The notes beneath the pieces were generated by a model. The model was not told the DNA's origin and made no database searches. It worked only from the letters and a program-made list of their open reading frames with translations. 47,492 bases of DNA from Lichenibacterium minor (lineage in GTDB: Bacteria; Pseudomonadota; Alphaproteobacteria; Rhizobiales; Beijerinckiaceae), in the NCBI RefSeq assembly GCF_004137685.1, contig NZ_QYBB01000033.1, positions 1 to 47,492 on the forward strand, in the 5' to 3' direction. Positions 25,736 through 34,855 of the stretch are shown here, one piece after another. Position numbers and translations under genes: made by a program. Positions within the stretch are counted from its first letter, which is position 1. Each line of letters begins with the position of its first letter.

Positions 25736-27496
25736 ATGACGATCAACCTGAAGATGCCCGAACTGCGCGAACTCAAGCCCCGCATCATGGTGTGCGGCGT
25801 CGGCGGCGCCGGCGGTAACGCGGTCAACAACATGATCGTGTCGGGCCTCGTGGGCGTCGACTTCATCGTGGCCAACACCGACGCCCAGGCGCTGACCTCG
25901 TCCAAGGCCGAGCGCATCATCCAGATGGGCCTGCAGGTCACCGAGGGTCTCGGCGCCGGCTCCCAGCCCGAGGTCGGCCGCGCGGCCGCCGAAGAAGCCA
26001 TCGAGGAGATCCGCGACCACCTCGCGGGCGCCCACATGTGCTTCGTCACCGCCGGCATGGGCGGCGGCACCGGCACCGGCGCGGCCCCCGTCATCGCCCG
26101 CACGGCGCGCGACATGGGCATCCTCACGGTCGGCGTGGTCACCAAGCCGTTCCAGTTCGAAGGCGCGCGGCGCGCCCGCGTCGCCGAAGCCGGCATCAAC
26201 GAGCTGCAGAAGAGCGTCGACACGCTGATCTGCATCCCGAACCAGAACCTGTTCCGCGTCGCCAACGAACGCACCACCTTCGCCGACGCCTTCTCCATGG
26301 CCGACCAGGTGCTGTATTCGGGCGTGGCCTGCATCACCGACCTCATGGTGAAGGAAGGCCTGATCAACCTCGACTTCGCCGACGTCCGCGCCATCATGCG
26401 CGAGATGGGCAAGGCGATGATGGGCACCGGCGAAGCGTCGGGCGACAAGCGCGCCATCCTGGCCGCCGAGGCCGCCATCGCCAACCCGCTGCTCGACGAA
26501 GTGTCGATGAAGGGCGCCCGCGGGCTGCTCATCTCGATCACGGGCGGCAACGACCTGACCCTCTACGAGGTCGACGAGGCCGCGAGCCGCATCCGCCAGG
26601 AAGTGGACGAGGACGCCAACATCATCCTCGGCGCGACCTTCGATTCGAACCTCGACGGCATCGTGCGCGTGTCGGTCGTGGCGACGGGCATCGACCAGCC
26701 GCTCGGCGCCAAGGACCTGAACTCCGGCGAGCAGCGCATCGCCGAGGTGGCCCAGAAGCTCCGCGCACAGACGGCCGCCCGCCAGGAGGCGATCTCCCGC
26801 CCCGTGATGACCCAGGAGCCGGCCGCCTACGAGCCCGCCCCGGCCCCGGCCCCGCACAACTTCGTCGTGCCGCAGAACTTCGCCATGCCGGGCGGCTACG
26901 CCCCGCAGGCGCAGGTCGCCAGCGACGTCGAGATCAAGCCCGTGTCGTCCCCGAAGGGGTCGAGCTACGCGCCCCCGGCGGCCCCCGAACCCGCCCGCCA
27001 CGACTACCACGACGCCGGCCCTTTCATCCCCCCGGCGCCCCAGCAGCCGCAGCGCGCCCAGCGCATGCCGCAGATCGAAGACCTGCCGCTGCCCGTGCAG
27101 CAGCAGATCCGGGCCCAGCGCGGCGAGCCGCAGGGCGTCGAGCCGCAGGGCGCGTCGGACACCAAGCGCCGCACGCTGCTCGAGCGCCTCGCTTCCTTCG
27201 GCATGAGCCGCCAGGACGAGGTGGCGGCCGCCGCCCCGATGCGCCAGCCGCCCGCCCCGCAGCCGGCGCCCCGCCTGCCCCAGGCGCCGATGCCCTACGC
27301 CCCCCCGCAGGGCCACGCCCCCCGGGCGCCGCAGCCCCAGCCGGGCGCGGACTACGGCAAGCGCGCGGCCCCGCAGGGCGCCCCCCGCCATGCCGGCGGA
27401 CCGACGGACCAGCACGGCCGCGCCCTGCCGCCGGCGCGCCCCTACGAGGACGACCAGCTCGAGATCCCGGCCTTCCTGCGCCGCCAATCGAACTGA
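25736..27496 (+). CDS. ftsZ: Cell division protein FtsZ
   Basis: Tubulin-like GTPase that forms the division ring. 586 residues from ATG 25736, with AGAGAGG upstream. The tubulin signature GGGTGTGA is at 109-116; the T7-type loop is NLDFADV. The GTPase core ends near residue 320, followed by a long linker of ~250 residues very rich in Pro, Ala and Gln, and the conserved C-terminal peptide LEIPAFLRR that binds FtsA and other partners. Long linkers are usual in alphaproteobacteria. The 192-base gap from ftsA suggests its own promoter; a terminator follows. Confidence 0.98.
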   Translation: MTINLKMPELRELKPRIMVCGVGGAGGNAVNNMIVSGLVGVDFIVANTDAQALTSSKAERIIQMGLQVTEGLGAGSQPEVGRAAAEEAIEEIRDHLAGAHMCFVTAGMGGGTGTGAAPVIARTARDMGILTVGVVTKPFQFEGARRARVAEAGINELQKSVDTLICIPNQNLFRVANERTTFADAFSMADQVLYSGVACITDLMVKEGLINLDFADVRAIMREMGKAMMGTGEASGDKRAILAAEAAIANPLLDEVSMKGARGLLISITGGNDLTLYEVDEAASRIRQEVDEDANIILGATFDSNLDGIVRVSVVATGIDQPLGAKDLNSGEQRIAEVAQKLRAQTAARQEAISRPVMTQEPAAYEPAPAPAPHNFVVPQNFAMPGGYAPQAQVASDVEIKPVSSPKGSSYAPPAAPEPARHDYHDAGPFIPPAPQQPQRAQRMPQIEDLPLPVQQQIRAQRGEPQGVEPQGASDTKRRTLLERLASFGMSRQDEVAAAAPMRQPPAPQPAPRLPQAPMPYAPPQGHAPRAPQPQPGADYGKRAAPQGAPRHAGGPTDQHGRALPPARPYEDDQLEIPAFLRRQSN

Positions 27497-27844
27497 ACCG
27501 CACCCGGCCGCTACATTTGCAGCGCCGCCGCCCGACCCCGGGCGGCGGCGCTACGGCGTTGTTTATGCTCGGGAACGCGGTGCGCGGCTTTTTCGGAAAA
27601 GCCGGGGATCTTTTGTAACAGAGCGTAAGAAAGAGTGATTTGGCGCGTCCCGCCGGGCCGCGTAGGTTGCCCCCGAATGACGGGCCGCGACGCGCGCCGA
27701 CGGGGCGACCCGAAGCGCGGAACGGGGCTTCGGACGTTCCGGAGTTCGTGCCCCCCGGGGCCGGGCAGGGCTGGGACCGTGATCGAGGCGAGATCGGTGC
27801 ATTGCGCCGAACCGCGGACGGCCCGCCGAGTGGAGCTGAGTGGC
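27497..27844 (+). other. 348-base gap between ftsZ and lpxC
   Basis: Holds the ftsZ terminator (27522-27551) and a second hairpin, GGCTTTT-TCGG-AAAAGCC at 27586-27603, with TTTT a few bases on. A TTGTAA at 27613 could be part of an lpxC promoter but lacks a good -10. I see no credible gene. Confidence 0.6.
27522..27551 (+). terminator. Terminator after ftsZ
   Basis: A perfect 13-base-pair GC stem (GCGCCGCCGCCCG) with loop ACCC, 26 bases past the ftsZ stop. The following TACGGCGTTGTTT is only weakly T-rich. It marks the likely end of the dcw transcript before lpxC. Confidence 0.7.
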
Positions 27845-28804
27845 ATGAAGTTTCCGAAGCAGACGACCCTCCGCAAGCGGTGCGTCCTCACCGGCAACGG
27901 CGTCCATTCGAATGCTCCCGTCACCCTGACCCTGCACCCCGCCGAACCCGACAGCGGCATCGTCTTCCTCCGCACGAAGCTCCCCGAAGGCGGCACCCGC
28001 CGCATCGAGGCCAAGTGGTCCCGGGTGTCCACCACCGACCTCTGCACCGTGCTGGGCGACAGCTCCCTCGGTTCGGTGTCCACCGTCGAGCATCTCCTGG
28101 CCGCCCTCGCGGGCCTCGGCGTCGACAACGTGCTCGTCGAGGTCGACGGCCCCGAGGTGCCCATCATGGACGGGTCGTCGGCGGTCTTCGTCGCCGCCAT
28201 CGACAAGGTCGGCCTGCGCACCCTGTCGGCGCCGCGCCGCTTCCTGAGGATCCTGAAGCCGGTCCGCATCGAGCACGGCCGCTCCTTCTCGGAACTGCGG
28301 CCCGCCGACGAGGGCTTCTCGCTCGACGTCGAGATCGACTATCCCGTCGAGGCCATCGGGCGTCACCGCAAGGCGATTGCCCTCAACCCCACGACCTTCC
28401 GCCGCGAGATTTCCCGCGCCCGCACCTTCGGCCTGCTGCGCGACGTCGAGCGCCTGTGGAAGCTCGGCTTCGCGCTGGGCTCCTCGCTGGACAACTCGGT
28501 CGCGGTCGACGGCGACCGCATCCTCAACCCGGAGGGGCTCCGCGCCCCGGACGAGTTCGTGTCGCACAAGATGCTCGACGCGGTGGGCGACCTCGCCCTC
28601 GCCGGTGCCCCGATCATCGGGCATTATTCGGCCTTCTGCCCGGGCCACAAGATGAACTTCCTGGTGCTCCAGGCCCTGTTCGCGGACCGCTCGGCCTACA
28701 GCTTCGTGGAAGCGCCCGCCGAAGCGGCCTCCCAGATCGCGTCCGGCTTCGCCGACTTCGGCGGCTTCGCCCCGATGCCGGCCTTCGCCGCCGAGATCAA
28801 CTGA
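27845..28804 (+). CDS. lpxC: UDP-3-O-acyl-N-acetylglucosamine deacetylase LpxC
   Basis: Zinc deacetylase of the committed step in lipid A synthesis. 319 residues from ATG 27845 with GGAG upstream; the longer frame adds no homology. Zinc ligands are H83 (in TVEHLLAAL), H241 and D245 (in HKMLDAVGD), with catalytic H268 in CPGHKMN. Length is slightly over the E. coli protein. It follows ftsZ as in most proteobacteria, after a terminator, so likely has its own promoter. Confidence 0.97.
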   Translation: MKFPKQTTLRKRCVLTGNGVHSNAPVTLTLHPAEPDSGIVFLRTKLPEGGTRRIEAKWSRVSTTDLCTVLGDSSLGSVSTVEHLLAALAGLGVDNVLVEVDGPEVPIMDGSSAVFVAAIDKVGLRTLSAPRRFLRILKPVRIEHGRSFSELRPADEGFSLDVEIDYPVEAIGRHRKAIALNPTTFRREISRARTFGLLRDVERLWKLGFALGSSLDNSVAVDGDRILNPEGLRAPDEFVSHKMLDAVGDLALAGAPIIGHYSAFCPGHKMNFLVLQALFADRSAYSFVEAPAEAASQIASGFADFGGFAPMPAFAAEIN

Positions 28805-28836
28805 GCGGGCCTTCCGCCCCGGAGCCCGACGCGACT

Positions 28837-28865
28837 GTTGCGACGGCGCAACGGCGGGGGTTTTT
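28837..28865 (+). terminator. Probable terminator after lpxC
   Basis: Stem GTTGCG/CGCAAC with loop ACGG is followed eight bases later by TTTTT. The distance from stem to T-run is long, so this is only probable. Confidence 0.45.
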
Positions 28866-28995
28866 CCACGATGCCCACAGGGGCATGGGGAACAAGGCCT
28901 TAATGCGACCCCCGGGGGCCTTTAAACGGGCCTGCATGGATCGTGTTTCCCCGGCGTCGCGCCCCGCCTCCTCACCAGCAGATCGAGCTTCCCCG

Positions 28996-29862
28996 ATGGT
29001 GTCTGACCGGTTCCGAACGGCCCTGCGAACGGCGCCGCTGGCCGCCCTGCTGGCCGTTCCCCTGGCGGGCTGCTCGACCTTCGATTCCATCAACCCCTTC
29101 GGCTCCGGCGAGAAGTACGAGACCAAGATCCTCGCCGAGACGCCGGCCAGCGACATCTACGACCAGGGCCTGGCCCGCCTTCAGAAGAAGGACGGGGCCG
29201 GCGCGGCCAAGAAGTTCGCCGAACTCGACAAACAATATCCCTTCTCCGACTGGTCGCGGAAGGGTCTGATGATGCAGACCTACGCGAACTACCAGGCGGC
29301 CGACTACGACACGGCCATCACCACCGGCAAGCGCTTCTACCAGCTCTACCCGAACGCTCCGGACGCGCCCTACGCGCTGTACCTGCAAGCGATGTCCTAC
29401 TACCAGCAGATCCCGGACGTGTCGCGAGACCAGGAAAACTCCGCCAAGGCGCTCGACCTGTTCCAGCAAATCGTCACCAAGTTCCCGACCTCGGAATACG
29501 CGGACGATTCCAAGTTCAAGATCCAGGTCACGCGCGACCAGCTCGCCGGCAAGGAGATGTCGACGGGGCGCTTCTACCTGAACCGCCGCAACTACACGGC
29601 CGCCATCAACCGCTTCCGCGAAGTCCTGGCGAAATACCAGACGACGCGCCACGCCGAGGAAGCGCTGGAGCGGCTGACCGAGGCCTATCTGGCGCTCGGC
29701 ATCACCGGCGAGGCGCAGACCGCAGCCGCCGTGCTCGGCCACAATTTCCCCGACAGCCCTTGGTACAAGGACGCCTTCGCGAAACTGCAGGCCGACGGCC
29801 TCCAGCCCAACGAGGACGCGTCCTCCTGGATCTCGAAGGTCTACCACAAAGCCGTCGGCTGA
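28996..29862 (+). CDS. bamD: Outer membrane assembly lipoprotein BamD
   Basis: TPR lipoprotein of the BAM complex, which inserts beta-barrel proteins in the outer membrane. 288 residues with a signal peptide ending in lipobox LAGC; C26 would be lipidated. TPR-type repeats follow (YDQGLARLQKKD, AKKFAELDKQYPFS, YPNAPDAPYALYLQAMSYYQ), as in YfiO/BamD. An ATG at 28936 would add 20 residues before the signal peptide and is less likely. A probable hairpin terminator lies ahead of it (28837-28865) and another behind it. Confidence 0.95.
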   Translation: MVSDRFRTALRTAPLAALLAVPLAGCSTFDSINPFGSGEKYETKILAETPASDIYDQGLARLQKKDGAGAAKKFAELDKQYPFSDWSRKGLMMQTYANYQAADYDTAITTGKRFYQLYPNAPDAPYALYLQAMSYYQQIPDVSRDQENSAKALDLFQQIVTKFPTSEYADDSKFKIQVTRDQLAGKEMSTGRFYLNRRNYTAAINRFREVLAKYQTTRHAEEALERLTEAYLALGITGEAQTAAAVLGHNFPDSPWYKDAFAKLQADGLQPNEDASSWISKVYHKAVG

Positions 29863-29890
29863 CGGCTTCCACCGACGCGCGGCCGGCACG

Positions 29891-29909
29891 GAGCGGGCTT
29901 CGCCCGTTC
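29891..29909 (+). terminator. Terminator after bamD
   Basis: Stem GAGCGGGC/GCCCGTTC with loop TTC (one G-T pair) is followed by GTGTTTCGTTT. It is 29 bases after the bamD stop and 74 before recN. Confidence 0.6.
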
Positions 29910-29982
29910 GTGTTTCGTTTCGCGAACGCGGCAGCATCGTGCTACAGCGTCGCCGTCCCGCAGGTGTGAAGCGCGTCCGTCC

Positions 29983-31653
29983 ATGCTGGCCCAGCTCAAC
30001 ATCCGCGATATCGTCCTGATCGACCGGCTGGATCTCCAGTTCAGCGCGGGACTGACGGTGCTGACCGGCGAAACCGGCGCGGGCAAGTCCATCCTCCTCG
30101 ATTCGCTGGCTTTGGCGCTGGGCGGCCGCGGCGACGGCTCCATGGTGCGCCAGGGCGAGAAGCAGGGGCAGGTAACGGCCGTGTTCGACCTGTCGCTCGA
30201 CCACCCGGCCTGGGACGTCGTGCGCGCCCAGGACCTCGAACCCGACGGCACGCTGATCCTGCGCCGGGTCCAGATGCCGGACGGGCGCACCCGCGCCTTC
30301 CTCAACGATGCGCCGATCTCCGCCCAAACCCTGCGCGACGTGAGCCGGCGCCTGGTCGAGATCCATGGCCAGCACGACGACCGGGCCCTCGTCGACCCCG
30401 CCGCCCACCGCGCCCTGCTCGACGCCTTCGGCGGCCTCGAAGCGCGCCTGGAGCGCGTCCGCCTCGCCTTCGCGGCCCGCCGCGCGGCCGAGCGCCACCA
30501 CGACGACGAGACCGCCCGGATCGCCAAGGCCAGGGCCGATGCCGACTACCTCCACCACGTCCACGACGAGCTGTCGAAGCTGAAGCCCGTGCCGGGCGAG
30601 GAGGAGAAGCTCAGCGAACGCCGCGCCGTGATGCAGCAGTCCGAAAAGGTGTCGGGCGACCTGCGCGACGCCTACGAGAGCGTCGGCGGCGAAGGCTCGC
30701 CCTCCTCCACCTTCTCGGCCCTGATGCGCCGGCTGGAACGCCGCGCCGGCCAGGCGCCGGACCTCATCGAACCCTGCCTCAGGTCGCTCGACGCGCTGCT
30801 GGTGTCGCTCGACGGCGCCACCGCGGCCTTCGAGGACGCGCTGCAGGCGGCCGATTTCGACCCGCGCGAGCTCGAAGCCGTCGAGGAACGGCTGTTCGCC
30901 CTCAGGGCCGCGGCGCGCAAACACGGCGTGACGGTCGACGCGCTGCCGGAGCTTCTGGAGCGTTTCACCCGCGACATCGAGGCGCTCGACGCCGGCGAAA
31001 CGCGGCTGGTCGCGCTCGCCAAGGCGGTCGAGGACGCGCGGGAAGCCTACCGCAAGGCCGCGGAAGAGCTGTCGAAAGGGCGGGCTTCCGCATCGTCGAA
31101 GCTCGATGCCGCGGTCAACCGCGAACTCGGCCCCCTCAAGCTGGAGCGCGCTCGCTTCACCACGCAGATCGAGTCCGACCCCGAGAGCCCTGGCCCGGAC
31201 GGGATCGACCGCGTCGAGTTCTGGGTGTCGACCAACCCCGGCACGCGGCCCGGGCCGCTCACCAAGGTGGCGTCGGGCGGCGAGCTCGCGCGCTTCATGC
31301 TGGCCCTCAAGGTGTCGCTGGCCGACCGGGGCTCGGCGCCGACGCTGGTGTTCGACGAGATCGACACGGGGGTCGGCGGCGCGGTGGCGGACGCCATCGG
31401 GTCGCGGCTCGCGCGGCTATCGGGCAAGATCCAGGTGCTGGCCGTGACCCATGCCCCGCAGGTGGCGGCGCGCTCGGCGAGCCACCTGCGCATCTCGAAG
31501 AGCGCGCTCAAGGGCGAGGGCCGCGTCGCCACGCGGGTGACGCCGCTGGCCGACGACTCGCGGCGGGAAGAGATCGCCCGCATGCTGGCCGGCGCCACGA
31601 TCACCGAGGAAGCCCGGGCGGCGGCGCGCCGCCTGATCGAGGCTGCGACGTGA
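29983..31653 (+). CDS. recN: DNA repair protein RecN
   Basis: SMC-like ATPase acting early in double-strand break repair. 556 residues: the Walker A GETGAGKS at 29-36, a long coiled-coil middle region (about 160-350), then the ABC signature SGGELARFML and Walker B VFDEIDTGVGG near the C-terminus. Family length is about 550. Its place after bamD is the usual alphaproteobacterial order; ligA, which often follows, is absent here. Confidence 0.96.
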   Translation: MLAQLNIRDIVLIDRLDLQFSAGLTVLTGETGAGKSILLDSLALALGGRGDGSMVRQGEKQGQVTAVFDLSLDHPAWDVVRAQDLEPDGTLILRRVQMPDGRTRAFLNDAPISAQTLRDVSRRLVEIHGQHDDRALVDPAAHRALLDAFGGLEARLERVRLAFAARRAAERHHDDETARIAKARADADYLHHVHDELSKLKPVPGEEEKLSERRAVMQQSEKVSGDLRDAYESVGGEGSPSSTFSALMRRLERRAGQAPDLIEPCLRSLDALLVSLDGATAAFEDALQAADFDPRELEAVEERLFALRAAARKHGVTVDALPELLERFTRDIEALDAGETRLVALAKAVEDAREAYRKAAEELSKGRASASSKLDAAVNRELGPLKLERARFTTQIESDPESPGPDGIDRVEFWVSTNPGTRPGPLTKVASGGELARFMLALKVSLADRGSAPTLVFDEIDTGVGGAVADAIGSRLARLSGKIQVLAVTHAPQVAARSASHLRISKSALKGEGRVATRVTPLADDSRREEIARMLAGATITEEARAAARRLIEAAT

Positions 31654-31756
31654 GCGCGCGCCCGGATCCGGCGCTGGACGGGACCGCGTGAGCGGCCGAT
31701 CTGAGGGAGATCGGCTCCCGCGGGGGCTCGGCCGGGGCGGGACGGGACGGACGGTC

Positions 31757-32662
31757 ATGGGGCGCGTGAAGGTCGTCTTCGAGGTCGTCATGGACGCCTA
31801 TTGGCGGCTGGCCGAGGACGACGGCTGGGCCATCGCCAGCCACCTCGCCATGTCGACGCTGACGTCGATGTTCCCGTTCCTGATCTTCGTCACCGCGCTC
31901 GCCGGCTTCTTCGGCTCCGCGGAACTGTCCGAAAGCGCCGCGAGCCTGCTGTTCGATGTGTGGCCCCGGCAGGTGGCGGCGCCGATCGCGGCCGAGATCC
32001 ACGCGGTGCTGACGACGGCGCACGGCGGGCTTCTCACCATCGGCGGCCTGCTGGCCGTCTACTTCTCGTCGAGCGGCGTCGAAGCGTTCCGGGTCGGGTT
32101 GAACCGCGCCTACGGGGTGCGGGAACGGCGGACGTGGTGGCTGCTGCGGCTCGAGTCCATCGCCTACGTCCTGGTGGGCGCCGTGGCGCTGCTGGCGCTG
32201 GCCTTCCTGGTGGTGCTGGCGCCGCTGTTCTGGGGCCTGCTGATCTCGCTCGCGCCGGAACTGGAGCGCCTCGGGCGGCTCGTCACGATCGTGCGCTACG
32301 GCCTCGTGTCGGTGATCCTGATCCTGGCCCTGGTCATCGCCCACAAGTGGCTGCCGGCGGAGCGGCGGACCTTCGGGCAGATCGCGCCCGGCATCGTGCT
32401 GACCGTGGTGCTGTCGCTGGTCTTCTCCATGGCGTTCGGCGCCTACCTGTCCGAATACGCCCGCAATTACGTCACCACCTACGGCGGCTTGGCGTCGGTG
32501 ATGATCGCGCTGCTGTTCCTCTACGCGCTGGCGAGCATCTTCGTGTACGGCGGCGAACTCAACGCCGCCATCATCCGGCGGCGCACGCACTCGGTCGAGC
32601 CGCGGACCATCAGCAACGTCACCACGCTGTCGGCCCGGCGCTCGCGGTTCCCGAAGCCCTGA
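31757..32662 (+). CDS. YihY/YhjD-family inner-membrane protein
   Basis: Integral membrane protein of the family once named RNase BN; the nuclease link was an error, and its real function is unknown. 301 residues from ATG 31757, or 324 if a GTG at 31688 is used (neither has a strong ribosome-binding site). About six membrane helices; typical features are ASHLAMSTLTSMFPFLIF near the start, SSSGVEAFRVGLNRAYGV, and YGGLASVMIALLFLYALAS followed by GGELNA at the end. It lies downstream of recN and convergent with the next small gene. Confidence 0.9.
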   Translation: MGRVKVVFEVVMDAYWRLAEDDGWAIASHLAMSTLTSMFPFLIFVTALAGFFGSAELSESAASLLFDVWPRQVAAPIAAEIHAVLTTAHGGLLTIGGLLAVYFSSSGVEAFRVGLNRAYGVRERRTWWLLRLESIAYVLVGAVALLALAFLVVLAPLFWGLLISLAPELERLGRLVTIVRYGLVSVILILALVIAHKWLPAERRTFGQIAPGIVLTVVLSLVFSMAFGAYLSEYARNYVTTYGGLASVMIALLFLYALASIFVYGGELNAAIIRRRTHSVEPRTISNVTTLSARRSRFPKP

Positions 32663-32671
32663 GGGCGCCGG

Positions 32672-32953
32672 TCAGGCGACGATCCAGGCGTCGCGGTAGC
32701 GGCCGTCGCCGTCGAGGACATCGGGCTTGGTGATCGCGTGGGGCTTCAGCTCGAAATTACGGCGCCCGTCCGTCAGCTCCAGCCGGTCGGCCGCGGCCGA
32801 GACCACGGTGAGGCTCGTGATGCGGCCGGTGGTGCCGTGGCTCACCGCCACGACCTCGCCGTTCTGCGGCGGGCTGTCGCTCGTGCCGCGGTCGATGCGG
32901 ATCGTGGCGCCGCTGTCGACGGCATCGTGGTCGGTGGTGGCGGTCCAGGGCAT
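32672..32953 (-). CDS. Small protein of unknown function (93 aa)
   Basis: Not recognised. 93 residues from ATG 32953, which has AGGA about nine bases upstream. No membrane segment; alternating hydrophobic pattern suggests a small beta-rich domain (VVAVSHGTTGRITSLTVVS, then RLELTDGRRNFELK) and the end is RYRDAWIVA. The coding frame and codon use look real. Convergent with the YihY gene, nine bases away. Confidence 0.6.
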   Translation of the reverse strand: MPWTATTDHDAVDSGATIRIDRGTSDSPPQNGEVVAVSHGTTGRITSLTVVSAAADRLELTDGRRNFELKPHAITKPDVLDGDGRYRDAWIVA

Positions 32954-33041
32954 GGTCGGTGTCCTCGCGCGGCGATCGGTCCCCAACGCCGGCCGCCGGA
33001 CGGCGGCTCCCGCCCCGCGATGCGCCAAGTGCCGCGGCCGG

Positions 33042-33242
33042 TCAGGCCGCCACGGCGTGAAAGACGGCCGCCAACATGGCACGGCCGAACCGTTCCGCGT
33101 CGGCGCGGCTCGAGAAGATCCGTGCGAGCGAGCGATCGCTCGACCATTCGAAGGCCATGTGGCCGGCCTCGTGGAGGTATTCGTCGCACGGGCGTCCCGC
33201 GGGGCCGCGTCGGATGAGCCACTTGGCTGTGTCGTCGGTCAT
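33042..33242 (-). CDS. Small protein of unknown function (66 aa)
   Basis: Not recognised. 66 residues from ATG 33242, with GAGGGG correctly spaced. Hydrophilic start (MTDDTAKWLIRRGPAGRP), two Trp and several His, and a probable helix at the C-terminus (RADAERFGRAMLAAVFHAV). Same direction as the 93-residue gene 88 bases downstream, so they may be co-transcribed. Confidence 0.6.
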   Translation of the reverse strand: MTDDTAKWLIRRGPAGRPCDEYLHEAGHMAFEWSSDRSLARIFSSRADAERFGRAMLAAVFHAVAA

Positions 33243-33439
33243 CGTTTCCCCTCGGCGGTCGGAAATGCAGTCAGGACCGCCGCCGCGGCCGACCGCCCGC
33301 GCGAGACGCCGAACCTCCGGCGCGGCGCCGTCGCGAGGCTCTGGTGTCCCCGGCGGCCGAACCTGTCGACCGCCGGTCCGGTTCGGCGGCGGCGGTCCGG
33401 CGCCCGCTGTGGACGCGGAGGCCGGAACACGGCACAATC

Positions 33440-33625
33440 ATGTCCATGACCCTATCCCGCGTCCTTTCCTTCGTCGCCCTGGCCTTCGCCCTCGCGGGCT
33501 GCGCGACGGGCCCGGACTATGTGACGCCGGACCGGCCGCCCAAGGTCGCGCTCGATCGCACCAACGGCCAGCCGCGCTGGTGGCCGTGCATGATCGGCGA
33601 CCTCCTGTGCCAGCCGAAAGCCTGA
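33440..33625 (+). CDS. Small lipoprotein (61 aa)
   Basis: 61 residues with a signal peptide and lipobox LAGC (C21) typical of outer- or inner-membrane lipoproteins. The mature part is about 40 residues with WWPC and a late Cys. ATG 33440 is used; ATG 33446 (MTLSRV) is equally possible. Entericidin-like in size but without clear family match. Stop is four bases before the end of the convergent MFS gene. Confidence 0.6.
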   Translation: MSMTLSRVLSFVALAFALAGCATGPDYVTPDRPPKVALDRTNGQPRWWPCMIGDLLCQPKA

Positions 33626-33628
33626 GCG

Positions 33629-34855
33629 TCAGCGCGACGCCGCGGCGACGTTCGGCAGGAACCACGTGAGCAGGCCGAGCACGGGCAGGAAAGAGCACAG
33701 GCGGTACACGTAGACGATGCCGGCGTGGTCGGCCACGAGGCCCAGCACGGCGGCGCCAAGGCCCGCCATGCCGAAGGCGAAGCCGAAGAACAGCCCGGAG
33801 ATCATGCCCACCTTGGTCGGCATCATCTCCTGCGCGAAGACCAGGATGGCCGAGAAGGCGGAAGCCAGGATGACGCCGATCACCACGGACAGCACCGTGG
33901 TCCACATCAGGTCGGCATAGGGCAGCAGCAGCGTGAACGGCAGGACGCCGAGGATCGAGCCCCAGATCACGGGCTTGCGGCCGATGCGGTCGCCGACGGG
34001 TCCGCCCAGTGCCGTGCCCACCGCCACCGCGCCGAGGAAGATGAACAGGTGCACGAGCGCGTCCTGCTTGCTGAGCCCGAACCGCTCGATCAGGTAGAAG
34101 GTGTAATAGCTGGTCAGGCTCGACAGGTAGAAATACTTCGAGAAGACGAGCAGCATCAGCACCAGGACGGCGACGACGACCTTGCGGCGCGGGAGGCCCT
34201 CGACGCTGGACTTGACGGGCTTCTTGCGGACTTCGCCGAGCCGGGCCGCGTACCAGCGGCTCATGCCCGTCAGGACCAGGATGGCGGCGATCGCCACCAG
34301 GGCGAACCAGGCGATGCTGCGCTGACCGTCCGGCACCACGATGAAGGCGGCCAGCAGCGGCCCGAGCGCCGTGCCGCCGTTGCCCCCGACCTGGAACACC
34401 GACTGGGCGAAGCCGTAGCGGCCGCCCGACGCGAGGCGCGCCACGCGCGACGCTTCCGGATGGAAGATCGACGACCCGACGCCCACCATTGCGGCCGCGA
34501 CCAGGATGACGGAAAAGTTCGGCGCGACGGACAGCAGCACCAGCCCCGCCAAGGTCACGCACATGCCGAGCGGCAGCGAATAGGGCTGCGGGTTGCGGTC
34601 CGTATAGGAACCCACGAAGGGCTGGAGCAGCGAGGCGGTGAGCTGGAACGTCAGCGTGATCAGGCCGACCTGGCCGAAATCGAGCGCGAACTTCTGCGCC
34701 AGCACCGGATACACGGCCGGGATGAGGCTTTGCAGCAGGTCGTTCATGCCGTGGGACAGCCCGGCGGCGCCGAGCACCGCCATGACGGGTCGGACCTGGG
34801 GGAGGCCGCCCGAAGCGGAACCCGCGATGGCATTCCCGCTCGCTCTGTCGTCCAT
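33629..34855 (-). CDS. fsr: MFS exporter, fosmidomycin-resistance (Fsr) type
   Basis: Twelve-helix inner-membrane drug/proton antiporter of the Fsr group. 408 residues from ATG 34855, chosen because GGGGGAGGG lies a few bases upstream; a start at 34909 would add 18 residues. Visible blocks are GLSHGMNDLLQSLIPAVYP, SSIFHPEASRVAR and GDRIGRKPVI, characteristic of the family. Known members export fosmidomycin, an inhibitor of the isoprenoid DXP pathway. Divergent from shc. Native substrate unknown; the symbol reflects similarity only. Confidence 0.85.
   Translation of the reverse strand: MDDRASGNAIAGSASGGLPQVRPVMAVLGAAGLSHGMNDLLQSLIPAVYPVLAQKFALDFGQVGLITLTFQLTASLLQPFVGSYTDRNPQPYSLPLGMCVTLAGLVLLSVAPNFSVILVAAAMVGVGSSIFHPEASRVARLASGGRYGFAQSVFQVGGNGGTALGPLLAAFIVVPDGQRSIAWFALVAIAAILVLTGMSRWYAARLGEVRKKPVKSSVEGLPRRKVVVAVLVLMLLVFSKYFYLSSLTSYYTFYLIERFGLSKQDALVHLFIFLGAVAVGTALGGPVGDRIGRKPVIWGSILGVLPFTLLLPYADLMWTTVLSVVIGVILASAFSAILVFAQEMMPTKVGMISGLFFGFAFGMAGLGAAVLGLVADHAGIVYVYRLCSFLPVLGLLTWFLPNVAAASR

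Noticed and set aside
28896..28926. Palindromic CCCCCGGGGG with nearby TTAA and TTTAAA between lpxC and bamD
   Set aside because: Simple GC palindrome; no fit to a promoter, CtrA site or terminator with T-run.
31757..32662. Ribonuclease BN
   Set aside because: The old name of this family is an error; these are YihY-type membrane proteins and the true RNase BN is a different protein.
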